A DNA stretch of 56,245 nucleotides from Desulfatitalea sp. BRH_c12 (lineage in GTDB: Bacteria; Desulfobacterota; Desulfobacteria; Desulfobacterales; Desulfosarcinaceae): positions 1 through 56,245 of the forward strand of contig LADR01000046.1 of assembly GCA_000961655.1 (NCBI GenBank). Direction: 5' to 3'. Numbering within the stretch: position 1 is the first letter of the stretch; each line of letters opens with the position of its first letter. The notes beneath the pieces are model-generated. The model saw nothing but the letters and a program-made list of their open reading frames with translations. It was not told where the DNA came from and ran no database searches. Positions 46,043-53,796 of the stretch are shown here, piece by piece. The position numbers were made by a program, and so were the translations under genes.

Positions 46043-47812
46043 ATGGCTGATGCTGACAGCTCACTTGTACGTGCCCGCAAAACACTGCCCTTTATGGCAC
46101 CCTATCGAAAGGGAATTTTTGCCGTTTTCGGATTGACCATTCTCACAGCCGCAATGGATGCGGTCGAACCGCTGCTGATGAAGTCCTTGTTCGACGGACT
46201 GGGCGTGGGCCAGGACCTCAACACCCTGCTCACGGCCGTTGGCGCCCTGATTGCGCTGGTGATCGCCCGACGACTGGCGGGCGCCTTTCTGAATTGGGTT
46301 TTCTGGAAAGTGCGCATCGGGGTGAACAACAATATCCAGCACGCGGTGGTGGATTGCCTGTGCGCGCTGCCGCTATCGTTCTTTCGCAGCCGCAATGTGG
46401 GCGGCATCGTGACCAAAATGAACCGTGGCATTACGGGCTACATGGATACTTTCGGCGAAATCATCAGCCGCGTGTTGCCCAACCTGCTTTACCTGGTGCT
46501 GTCTTTGACGACCATGTTTGTGCTCGACCGGCGGCTTTTCCTGGTGGCTGTCGCGTTTTGTCCGCTGCCCGCGCTGATCGGCGCCTGGGCGTCCAGAGAG
46601 CAGATGGCGCGTGAAAATGTGCTCATGAACCGCTGGACGCGCATTTTCGGCCATTTTCATGAAGTTTTGGCCGGTATCGCCACCGTGAAAAGCTTCACCC
46701 GGGAACACGCCGAACGGTGCCGGTTTATGAACGGCGTGTGCGAAACCAACCGCATTGTGATGCGCGGCGTGACCCGCGATACGTCGATCGAGGCTTTGAA
46801 CAGCCTGATCGTCAATTTGGGCCGCGTGGCCATTGCGGCCTACGGCGGCTATCTCGTGATCCAGGGACAGGCCACGGTCGGGACGGTGGTTGCTTTCCTG
46901 GGCTATATCGGCGGTCTGTTCGGACCGATGCAGGGCTTGACCGGCTCGTACCAGATGGTCAGGCGGGCCTCGGTCTATTTGAGCGCGATCTTCGAAATTA
47001 TAGATGCCGCCAACCCGCTCAAGGATGACGCCGACGCCGTGGCGCTGACGGATGTGAAAGGCGCCATACGGTTCGAAAATGTCGCATTCGGTTACAATAA
47101 TGACACACAAGTGATTCAGGATGTCACACTCGAAGCGGCAGCTGGCGAAACCATTGCCATCGTCGGACCGAGTGGCGCAGGTAAAAGCACGCTGCTGTCG
47201 CTGCTGCAGCGTTTTGACGATCCCTGTGCCGGCGCCATCTACCTGGATGGGATCGATCTGCGCACCATCCAGCGCGCATCCCTGCGCAGCCGGATCAGCA
47301 TGGTACTGCAGGACACGATGCTGTTCAACGATACCCTGCGCAACAACATCGCATATGGCAGCCCGCAGGCTTCCATGGCGGAAATCGTGTCAGCCGCCAA
47401 GGCCGCCAACGCCCATGATTTCGTCAGCGCCATGACCGACGGTTACGACAGCATGGCCGGCGAGGGCGGCAAATGCCTGTCGGTGGGCCAACGCCAGCGC
47501 ATCGCCATCGCGCGGGCCCTGCTCAAGAACGCGCCCATTTTGATCCTGGACGAGGCCACCTCCGCGCTGGATGCCGAATCGGAACTGCTGGTGCAGCAGG
47601 CCCTGCGCACATTGGTGGCCGGCCGGACCACTTTCGTCATCGCCCATCGCCTGCAAACGATTGCCGCCGCCGACCGCATCCTGGTCCTCAAAGACGGACG
47701 CATCATCGAGCAGGGCTCGCACGCAAAGTTGATTCACGCGGACAGCTACTATGCGCGCCTCGTTAAAAAGCAGTCCCACGGATTGCGCCTGCCCGATGAC
47801 ATGGCGGCGTAG
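46043..47812 (+). CDS. ABC exporter half-transporter (MsbA/lipid or multidrug type)
   Basis: 589 residues from the ATG at 46043 (GGAGGA at 46031-46036). It has an N-terminal six-helix exporter domain (about 1-320) and a C-terminal ATPase: Walker A GPSGAGKST, Q-loop VLQDTMLFND, Walker B ILILDEATSALD and the H-loop histidine in FVIAHRL. The signature motif reads LSVGQ instead of LSGGQ, a mild but real departure. Fused membrane and ATPase domains point to a homodimeric exporter; the substrate (lipid, peptide or drug) is unknown. It is followed by family 1 copy F. Confidence 0.93.
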   Translation: MADADSSLVRARKTLPFMAPYRKGIFAVFGLTILTAAMDAVEPLLMKSLFDGLGVGQDLNTLLTAVGALIALVIARRLAGAFLNWVFWKVRIGVNNNIQHAVVDCLCALPLSFFRSRNVGGIVTKMNRGITGYMDTFGEIISRVLPNLLYLVLSLTTMFVLDRRLFLVAVAFCPLPALIGAWASREQMARENVLMNRWTRIFGHFHEVLAGIATVKSFTREHAERCRFMNGVCETNRIVMRGVTRDTSIEALNSLIVNLGRVAIAAYGGYLVIQGQATVGTVVAFLGYIGGLFGPMQGLTGSYQMVRRASVYLSAIFEIIDAANPLKDDADAVALTDVKGAIRFENVAFGYNNDTQVIQDVTLEAAAGETIAIVGPSGAGKSTLLSLLQRFDDPCAGAIYLDGIDLRTIQRASLRSRISMVLQDTMLFNDTLRNNIAYGSPQASMAEIVSAAKAANAHDFVSAMTDGYDSMAGEGGKCLSVGQRQRIAIARALLKNAPILILDEATSALDAESELLVQQALRTLVAGRTTFVIAHRLQTIAAADRILVLKDGRIIEQGSHAKLIHADSYYARLVKKQSHGLRLPDDMAA

Positions 47813-47877
47813 CATTCGCAACGAACCTTTAAACCATCCAACGACTCAACGAAGAACAATCAACGCATCCACAGAAT

Positions 47878-48053
47878 GTAGGGTGGGCATTGCCCACCAC
47901 CGCGCTATCCGATAAACAACATCATCGGTTTCTGACACTGATCCCGCCCAAGCGGTTGGATAGACACTGGAGCGAACATAACGATGAAACGTTGACTACG
48001 GCCAATCACAGAGGCGATCGACATAAGACAATGGTGGGCGATGCCCACCCTAC
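47878..48053 (-). mobile_element. MITE-like repeat family 1, copy F
   Basis: Full-length, 176 bp, in reverse orientation. Its right end, read on the minus strand as GGTAGGGTGGGC, abuts the coding region of the acyl-CoA ligase beta gene and supplies its TAG stop (48050-48052). The interior has aaccgatgatgttg and gtctatccaacc on the minus strand. Confidence 0.72.
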
Positions 48054-48760
48054 CTGGTGGAATTATGACGAAGACCGCAGCCGAGAACAATCAACGCATC
48101 CACAGCCACCGGCCGGTCGCCGGAGAGAATGACCGGATTGAGATCGATCTCGGCGATGGCCGGCAACGCGAGACCGATCTGCCCGATCGCGATCAGCATG
48201 TGCGCCAGGCGGTCGCGGTCGGCGGCCGGCATGCCGCGTACGGCCTGCAGTATTTTGTGCCCTTTGATATCGCTCATCATCTCCAGCGCATCGCGTTTTT
48301 CAAGGGGCGCTTTGCGGAAAGAGATGTCCTTGAGAATTTCAGTAAAGATACCACCCAGCCCAAACATGACGCACGCGCCGAACTGCGGATCGCGGGTCAG
48401 CCCCATGACCAGTTCCCGGCGGCCGCTGATCATCTCCTGCACCAGGACCCCGCCGCTGCCGTTCATGGCCGCTGCAATGTCGTCAAAAGCCTGGTTGGCT
48501 TCGGCCTCGCTGCGCACATCCACCCGCACCAGATTCTTCTCCGTTTTATGGGCGATGTCAGGCGAGCAGCCCTTCATCACCAGCGGAAATCCGATCTGGG
48601 CCAAAGCGGGTGCCAGAGCGCCGCGCCCGGTCACGAGAACCTCGCGCGTCACTGGTATCCCGTAGGCCGCGAGCACCTGTTTGGCTTCATACTCGGACAG
48701 GGCACTGCGACCCTGGCGCTGCGCCGTCTCGATCACCTGCCGGGCCGTTTCCTCATTCAT
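48050..48760 (-). CDS. ADP-forming acyl-CoA (acetate-CoA) ligase, ATP-grasp beta subunit
   Basis: 236 residues from the ATG at 48760 (GGAGG upstream), overlapping the alpha gene's end by 8 bases. It is an ATP-grasp_5 domain: LSEYEAKQVLAAYGIPVTRE, FPLVMKGCSPDIAHKTEKNLVRVDV, VLVQEMISG, MFGLGGIFTEILKD and IDLNPVIL. With the alpha subunit it converts acyl-CoA, ADP and phosphate to the acid, CoA and ATP, giving substrate-level ATP. The normal family end is near VAVDALIVLG; the last residues (CGLRHNSTR) and the TAG come from sequence at the edge of repeat copy F, so the natural 3' end may have been replaced. Confidence 0.9.
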   Translation of the reverse strand: MNEETARQVIETAQRQGRSALSEYEAKQVLAAYGIPVTREVLVTGRGALAPALAQIGFPLVMKGCSPDIAHKTEKNLVRVDVRSEAEANQAFDDIAAAMNGSGGVLVQEMISGRRELVMGLTRDPQFGACVMFGLGGIFTEILKDISFRKAPLEKRDALEMMSDIKGHKILQAVRGMPAADRDRLAHMLIAIGQIGLALPAIAEIDLNPVILSGDRPVAVDALIVLGCGLRHNSTR

Positions 48761-50225
48761 GAGCTCTTCCTCCGTAGTAGGCATTGACATGTCCGATGGC
48801 CCGCAGGCACTCTGTCAGATCGTCGAAAACCGCAATGCCGTTTTCGATGAACACTTGCCGGGCTTCCGTAAGCGCCGCAACCACATCCAGATGGTCCAGG
48901 CCCCTGCGCGGATTGGGCAGTACAATCACCACCGGTTTGCCGGTCTGCCGCATGACTTCTTTAAAATCGTCGGCCAATTCGCGATAAGGCATGACCTGCG
49001 CAAGTGCACACCCATTCTTCACAGCCAGGTTCTTGTAATGGCTCAAGAGCGACACGAAGATTTGCAGGTCGATGCGCGCATCCTCGGCGGCCAGGTACAG
49101 CACCTTCTTGAGCACTTCGGGCAGCACGAAAGGATTTGCCACATCCACAGGATTTCCCGGGCTGGAACCGGGTTTAGGCAGCAGCGCATCGATCTGTTGC
49201 GCCAGTTCAGGCGCAAACGCCGGTATCTGCAAGCCGAACGATTCAGCGGCATCCGCGGCCGCGACCCCCAGCGCGCCACCGCCGCCCAGCACGCTGATCT
49301 GCCGGCAGGGATGCTGCGGCAGCATGGCAAAAGCCAGGGCTGTTTGCGCCATTTCGGACATATCGTACACCTGGATGGCATTGGCCTGCCTGACAATGGC
49401 CTGCCAGATCATGCGGCTGCCGCCCATCGAGGCCGTGTGGCTGCTGACGGCCCTGGCACCGGCATCGGAGAGGCCGCCCTTGAAAACGATCACGGGCTTT
49501 TTGCGGGCCGTCGATCGAAGGGCGCAAAAGAAGTCATCGCCATCTTGAATGCCTTCGATATACATGGTGACGATGCCCGTCTGCGGATCGTCGCCGAAAT
49601 AGCGCAGCAGTTCGGTCTCGCGCAGATCGGCGCCGTTTCCGAAACTGATGACCTTGCTGAATGTCAGACCAATGGATTTTCCGGTATTGGCAAAATCGAC
49701 GGCCATGCCGCCGCTTTGCGAAGAAAAGCCGACCGGGCCGCTGTCGCGCGAAAGGTCGGGACCGGGAAGAACCGTCAGGCCGCTTTGCGGGCAGTAAATC
49801 CCGAAGCAGTTAGGGCCGATCACGCGGATGCCCCTGGCCGCGATGCGGACGATTTTGTCTTCAAGGTCGATGCCTTCGGCTGTGCCCAGCTCCTTGAAGC
49901 CAGAAGAAATGATTTCGGCACCGGCGGCCCCTTTGCGCAAACAGGCCTCCAGCACGGAGGGCACGGCCCGCGCCGCCACGGCGATGATGGCCAGATCGAA
50001 AGTGCCCGGAATCTCATCCACGCTGGTGTAAATTTTCTCCCCCTGGAGTGTGCCCCCTTTGGGGTTGACCAGAAAGATCTCGCCACTGTAGCCGATGGCG
50101 CGCAGCGCGTAAAAAATCCCGCTGCCGAATCCGGCCCCTTCTGTGGAAACACCCACGATGGCGATCTTCTTCGGACCGAAGATGCGTTCATAATCGGTTG
50201 CGATTGCAGTCTGCACAGCTGTCAT
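48753..50225 (-). CDS. ADP-forming acyl-CoA (acetate-CoA) ligase, alpha subunit
   Basis: 490 residues from the ATG at 50225, with GGGGAG just upstream. Domains: CoA-binding (YERIFGPKKIAIVGVSTEGAGFG, to about 125), then the succinyl-CoA synthetase-like region with the phosphohistidine H263 (VSSHTASMGG), then a third flavodoxin-like domain (ISVLGGGGALGVAAADAAES). It lacks the ATP-grasp part, which the overlapping downstream gene provides, so enzyme activity needs both. The overlap implies equal synthesis. Confidence 0.92.
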   Translation of the reverse strand: MTAVQTAIATDYERIFGPKKIAIVGVSTEGAGFGSGIFYALRAIGYSGEIFLVNPKGGTLQGEKIYTSVDEIPGTFDLAIIAVAARAVPSVLEACLRKGAAGAEIISSGFKELGTAEGIDLEDKIVRIAARGIRVIGPNCFGIYCPQSGLTVLPGPDLSRDSGPVGFSSQSGGMAVDFANTGKSIGLTFSKVISFGNGADLRETELLRYFGDDPQTGIVTMYIEGIQDGDDFFCALRSTARKKPVIVFKGGLSDAGARAVSSHTASMGGSRMIWQAIVRQANAIQVYDMSEMAQTALAFAMLPQHPCRQISVLGGGGALGVAAADAAESFGLQIPAFAPELAQQIDALLPKPGSSPGNPVDVANPFVLPEVLKKVLYLAAEDARIDLQIFVSLLSHYKNLAVKNGCALAQVMPYRELADDFKEVMRQTGKPVVIVLPNPRRGLDHLDVVAALTEARQVFIENGIAVFDDLTECLRAIGHVNAYYGGRAHE

Positions 50226-50246
50226 GGCTCCCCGTTTCATCTGTGG

Positions 50247-50266
50247 CGGGCGACCCTTGGGTTCGC
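50247..50266. repeat. Family 2 palindrome upstream of the ligase operon
   Basis: gggcgacccttgggttcgcc (arms gggcgaccc/gggttcgcc), located 22 bases upstream of the alpha gene start, between it and the tag gene's 3' end. Confidence 0.5.
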
Positions 50267-50314
50267 CCGTTCGTCCAATGCGTGGCAGGTCCTGGTGGCT
50301 ATTTACATACCCTG

Positions 50315-50893
50315 CTAGCCACCGCGCAGTTCATCGTACCGGAAGCAATTTACCAGGTGATCGTTGACCACGCCGCCGGATTGCAGGATGGCATAACAGA
50401 TCGTGCTGCCGACAAAGGTGAACCCGGCTTGCTTGAGCGCTGCGCTAAGCCTGTCGGAAAGATCCGTGCGCGCCGGAATCTCCTCGATGCTTTGGCGGGC
50501 ATTGTCGATAACCCGGCCATCGGTGAACGACCAGATGAAATCACTGAAGGAGCCGTGCTTTGCGGCCAATTCGATAAAGCAGGCAGCATTGCGCACCGCC
50601 GCGCGGACTTTCAGGCGGTTGCGAATGATGCGCGCATCGGTGCAGGCGGCGGCCATCTCTTCTTCGGTCATGCGGGCGATGCGCTCGGGATCGAAAGCAT
50701 GAAAGACTTTCCGGAAGCCTTCACGCCGGTGAAGGATTGTCTTCCACGACAGACCGGCCTGAAAGCCGTCCAGAATGATATACTCCAACCAGCGCACATC
50801 CTCGCGCACAGGCACGCCCCACTCTTCATCATGGTAGCGCAGCATCAAATCATCTTCGCCCGGCCATTCGCAGCGCGGTTTGTCATCGGTCAT
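50315..50893 (-). CDS. tag: DNA-3-methyladenine glycosylase I
   Basis: 192 residues with GGGGTA upstream of the ATG. It removes 3-methyladenine from alkylated DNA. The family marks are all present: RCEW at 7-10, YHDEEWG at 20-26 and the closing VVNDHLVNCFRY, giving the structural zinc ligands C8, H21, H179 and C183. GFQAGLSWKTILHRREGFRKVF is the conserved helix-hairpin-helix region. Normal length. It stands upstream of the ligase genes but is separated by a repeat. Confidence 0.96.
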   Translation of the reverse strand: MTDDKPRCEWPGEDDLMLRYHDEEWGVPVREDVRWLEYIILDGFQAGLSWKTILHRREGFRKVFHAFDPERIARMTEEEMAAACTDARIIRNRLKVRAAVRNAACFIELAAKHGSFSDFIWSFTDGRVIDNARQSIEEIPARTDLSDRLSAALKQAGFTFVGSTICYAILQSGGVVNDHLVNCFRYDELRGG

Positions 50894-51261
50894 AGATACC
50901 CCATATCATCGTACATGTGCTTTTTTTCAAAAAGACCCGCCCTTGTCACTGCATACATGACACTTCCCCCCACGGCTCCCCGTTTCACCTGTAGGGGCGA
51001 AACGGCCCAAAAAATTCTTGCTGTATCCACTTCGCTCCAGTTAGACACAGTTATGGGGAATCATAAAAAGATTACAGTGTAATTTTAGCACCTTTGACAA
51101 AAGCATCCACGTAAGTAAAAGTGTACAACATTGGGAGGTGAATATATCAAATCGACAGAATGCCTCCCTTTACACTTTAAACTTTACACTTAACACTTCG
51201 CCCATAATCAATTGAGCGAAGTGCATAACCAAACAATCATTTTTAAAGCACCCTTACGCCA
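50894..51261. other. Intergenic region with repeat fragments
   Basis: It holds a family 2 half (ctgtaggggcgaaac, 50989-51003), family 3 motifs at 51023-51040 and 51212-51231 in opposite orientation, an attac-agt-gtaat palindrome near 51072-51084, and short tandem tttacactt units at 51169-51198. No gene is supported. Confidence 0.55.
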
Positions 51262-52683
51262 TCACTGAGTCGCAGGCAGCGCAGCGATGACTTCCGAAAT
51301 AAAACCATTGGTGTCCCAGGCGCTTCTGTCCGAGGTGGCCCCGAATCGTACGAGAACGAGTTTGCGCGATGGCACGACAATCACTTTCTGTTCCTGGAAG
51401 CCTTCGGCCGCATAAGCATCCCTGGGCACATCCGGCCACCGGCGTTTTTCCGGATGCTCAGCCAATCCGGCGTTGAGCCAGAACAACGCGCCATATTTTC
51501 CGTCGGGGGCGGCCGGCGTCGCTGTGGTAGAATAGGCAACCCAGCCGGCCGGCAGGATGCGCTCGCCCTGCCATACACCGTCTTGCAAGTAAAGCAGTCC
51601 AAAACGGGCCCAGTCGCGCGGCGTGGCGAAAGCATAGGAGGACCCCACAAAAGTGCCCGAAGCATCCGGTTCGACAATGGCGCTGTACATGCCGATCTTG
51701 TCGAACAGCCGGTCATGGATAAAACGATAATAGTAAGGGGCATCCTGTTCTACCGTCTGGCGCACAATGCGGGCCAGCACGTTGGCTGTGCCGCTGGAGT
51801 AGTACCATTGGCTGTCCGGCGGGCTCCCGAGCGGCTTGGCGGCTGCAAAAGCCGCGCAATCAAAACTGCCGAAAAGCATGTCGGTGGCGTCTTGCAGCGG
51901 CGCATACACCTCTGCGAAAGCCAGGCCGCTGCTCATCCGCAGCAACTGGTCCAGCGTGATGGCACTTCTGGGATCCTGGGCGCTGCGCCACTCCGCCACC
52001 GGGGCCGGCCGGGACAAGTCCAGCCGTCCTTCGCCCACCAGAATGCCGACCAGCGCGTTGGTCACGCTTTTACCCATCGACCATCCCAACAGCGGCATAT
52101 CCTTATTGAAATCCTGCGCATACCGTTCCGCAACCAGCCGGCCGTCATAAATGACCACCACGGCGCGCGTTCGGCGTTTGACTTCGGCTTGCGGCTCCCT
52201 GAAAGCATGGTCCAGAGCCTGTTCCAGTTTCGCGCGATCGATACCCAGCACGGCCGGATCGATAGGTTCCTGTTCTCCTTGCGGCCAGGGCATGTCCTCG
52301 TTATCCTGCGGCCGGTTGGCGCTGAAAGCAGGATCGCGTAGTTTTTGCGCGCGCATCGTCTCTTCGCTCGTGCCGATCACCAGCGAACAGCCGCAGCCTT
52401 CGCGATAGATGGCGGTTCTGGCAAACAGGCCGAACGCGTGGGCGCGCACGGATTGCCCGGCATGATCGATGCTGAAAACGATGAAACGCGCCAACGGATT
52501 GATAGGCACGATATCTTCCGAGTAAACCACTTCGGGCAAGCGCTGCGAAATGAACACGCTCGAGCAGATATACTTGGCCACGTAACCGGACCCGACCGGC
52601 ATGGCTTTGCCAACAAACCAGGCCGCGGCCACGGCTGCCGCCGCGACCGCGATCGCTATCCCGATTTTGATATTGCGCTTCAT
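51262..52683 (-). CDS. Beta-lactamase-like serine hydrolase
   Basis: 473 residues from the ATG at 52683, 8 bases after the SDR gene's stop; the ribosome site is weak. An N-terminal membrane anchor or uncleaved signal (about 7-30, IGIAIAVAAAAVAAAWFVG) puts the catalytic part outside the inner membrane. The class C beta-lactamase/esterase fold has SxxK as SMGKS and the YxN-type motif as YYSSGTAN. An extra region between about 30 and 145 precedes the hydrolase. Relatives are esterases, 6-aminohexanoate-dimer hydrolases or peptidases rather than antibiotic-resistance enzymes; the substrate is unknown. Confidence 0.87.
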   Translation of the reverse strand: MKRNIKIGIAIAVAAAAVAAAWFVGKAMPVGSGYVAKYICSSVFISQRLPEVVYSEDIVPINPLARFIVFSIDHAGQSVRAHAFGLFARTAIYREGCGCSLVIGTSEETMRAQKLRDPAFSANRPQDNEDMPWPQGEQEPIDPAVLGIDRAKLEQALDHAFREPQAEVKRRTRAVVVIYDGRLVAERYAQDFNKDMPLLGWSMGKSVTNALVGILVGEGRLDLSRPAPVAEWRSAQDPRSAITLDQLLRMSSGLAFAEVYAPLQDATDMLFGSFDCAAFAAAKPLGSPPDSQWYYSSGTANVLARIVRQTVEQDAPYYYRFIHDRLFDKIGMYSAIVEPDASGTFVGSSYAFATPRDWARFGLLYLQDGVWQGERILPAGWVAYSTTATPAAPDGKYGALFWLNAGLAEHPEKRRWPDVPRDAYAAEGFQEQKVIVVPSRKLVLVRFGATSDRSAWDTNGFISEVIAALPATQ

Positions 52684-52690
52684 GATGGAA

Positions 52691-53491
52691 TTACTTCTTT
52701 TCATAGAAAAGGGATGTCCGGCCGCCATCCACAACCAGATCGTGGCAATTGATAAAGCTGCCTTCATCGCTGGCCAGAAAAAGCGCGGCATACGCGATAT
52801 CCTTATCCAAGCCGGCCCTGGGCAGCGGTGTCGCATTGGCCAGGCTGCGCATGAGTTTTTCCATTTTGCGCTGATTGGCCGCATCGTCCAGGGTATTGGC
52901 TACCTGCGAGCCGCCCCAGAAGATGGGGGTCGCAATGGCGCCCGGGGCGATCGAATTGACGCGGATGCCGAAGGGTCCCAGCTGCACACCGGCCACCTTG
53001 GTGATATGGGTCACGCCCGCTTTGGCGGCGCTGTAGAGATAACCGCCCTGCCCGGTACGAATCGCGGCGATGCTGGCATTGTTGATGATGCAGCCGGAGC
53101 CCTGGGGCTTCATGACCGCCGCCGCATGTTTGATGCCGAACACCGCGCTGCCGAGCAACAGTTGCATGCTGTAGACAAAGTCATCCATGCTCACAGTATC
53201 CAGGGTGCCGCGGTCAGGCCCACCGGCATTGTTGAACATGCAGTCCAGTTTACCAAAACGGTTAACAGCCAAATCGATCAGGGCTTTGATGTCTTCTTCG
53301 CGGGTGACATCGGCGCGCTGGTAAATCACGTTCTCGCCCAATCGCTTCACAAGAGCCGCGCCCTTTTCCTCGGACCGACCGGCGATCACGACCTTGGCCC
53401 CCTCCTGCGCGAACACTTCAGCCGTAGCCGCCCCAATGCCACTGGTACCCCCGGTAATAACTGCCACCTTACCCTGCAAACGTCCACTCAT
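52691..53491 (-). CDS. Short-chain dehydrogenase/reductase
   Basis: 266 residues from the ATG at 53491 (AAAGGA upstream). TGGTSGIGAA, NNAGG, the YSAAK active-site pair and the closing DLVVDGG mark a classical SDR using NAD(P). The serine of the triad lies in NNASIAAIRTG. The substrate is not readable; the acyl-CoA ligase neighbours suggest a hydroxyacyl or alcohol substrate, which is inference. The first codons and the ribosome site lie inside a segment that is tandemly duplicated upstream (53474-53770). Confidence 0.9.
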   Translation of the reverse strand: MSGRLQGKVAVITGGTSGIGAATAEVFAQEGAKVVIAGRSEEKGAALVKRLGENVIYQRADVTREEDIKALIDLAVNRFGKLDCMFNNAGGPDRGTLDTVSMDDFVYSMQLLLGSAVFGIKHAAAVMKPQGSGCIINNASIAAIRTGQGGYLYSAAKAGVTHITKVAGVQLGPFGIRVNSIAPGAIATPIFWGGSQVANTLDDAANQRKMEKLMRSLANATPLPRAGLDKDIAYAALFLASDEGSFINCHDLVVDGGRTSLFYEKK

Positions 53492-53770
53492 TGTCTTTCC
53501 TTTCGGTACTTTGATTCGTTGTAGGGTGGGCACTGCCCACCACCGTAGGCGCAAACTATTCCGAATACATCATCGGTTCCGACACTGACACTGATCCTGT
53601 CCAAGCGGCGGTCAATTGGAAATTCTGATGGTGGGCAATGCCCACCCTACCAGCTGCAAACGTCCACTCATTGTCTTTCCTTTCGGTACTTTGATTCGTT
53701 GTAGGGTGGGCACTGCCCACCACCGTAGGCGCAAACTATTCCGAATACATCATCGGTTACGACACTGACA
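53474..53770. repeat. 180-bp-period tandem duplication carrying the SDR 5' end and repeat family 1
   Basis: Sequence starting at 53474 recurs exactly 180 bases later at 53654. Identity is unbroken for just over 100 bases and then decays after 53576/53756. Each unit carries the first six codons of the SDR gene, its ribosome site and the left end of a family 1 element (53521 and 53701). The outer unit therefore has a start codon and ribosome site leading nowhere. Confidence 0.75.
53521..53650 (+). mobile_element. MITE-like repeat family 1, copy G
   Basis: 130 bp between complete ends (GTAGGGTGGGCACTGCCCAC ... GGGCAATGCCCACCCTAC), with a shortened interior that keeps catcatcggtt and gacactgatcc. 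A second, right-truncated copy starts at 53701 because of the 180-bp duplication. Confidence 0.68.
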
Positions 53771-53796
53771 CCGATCCTGACCAACACTTCACCCCA

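Noticed and set aside
51262-52884. N-terminal extension of the serine hydrolase to 52884
   Set aside because: The extra 67 residues are antisense-frame translation of the SDR gene; the membrane anchor begins at the 52683 start.
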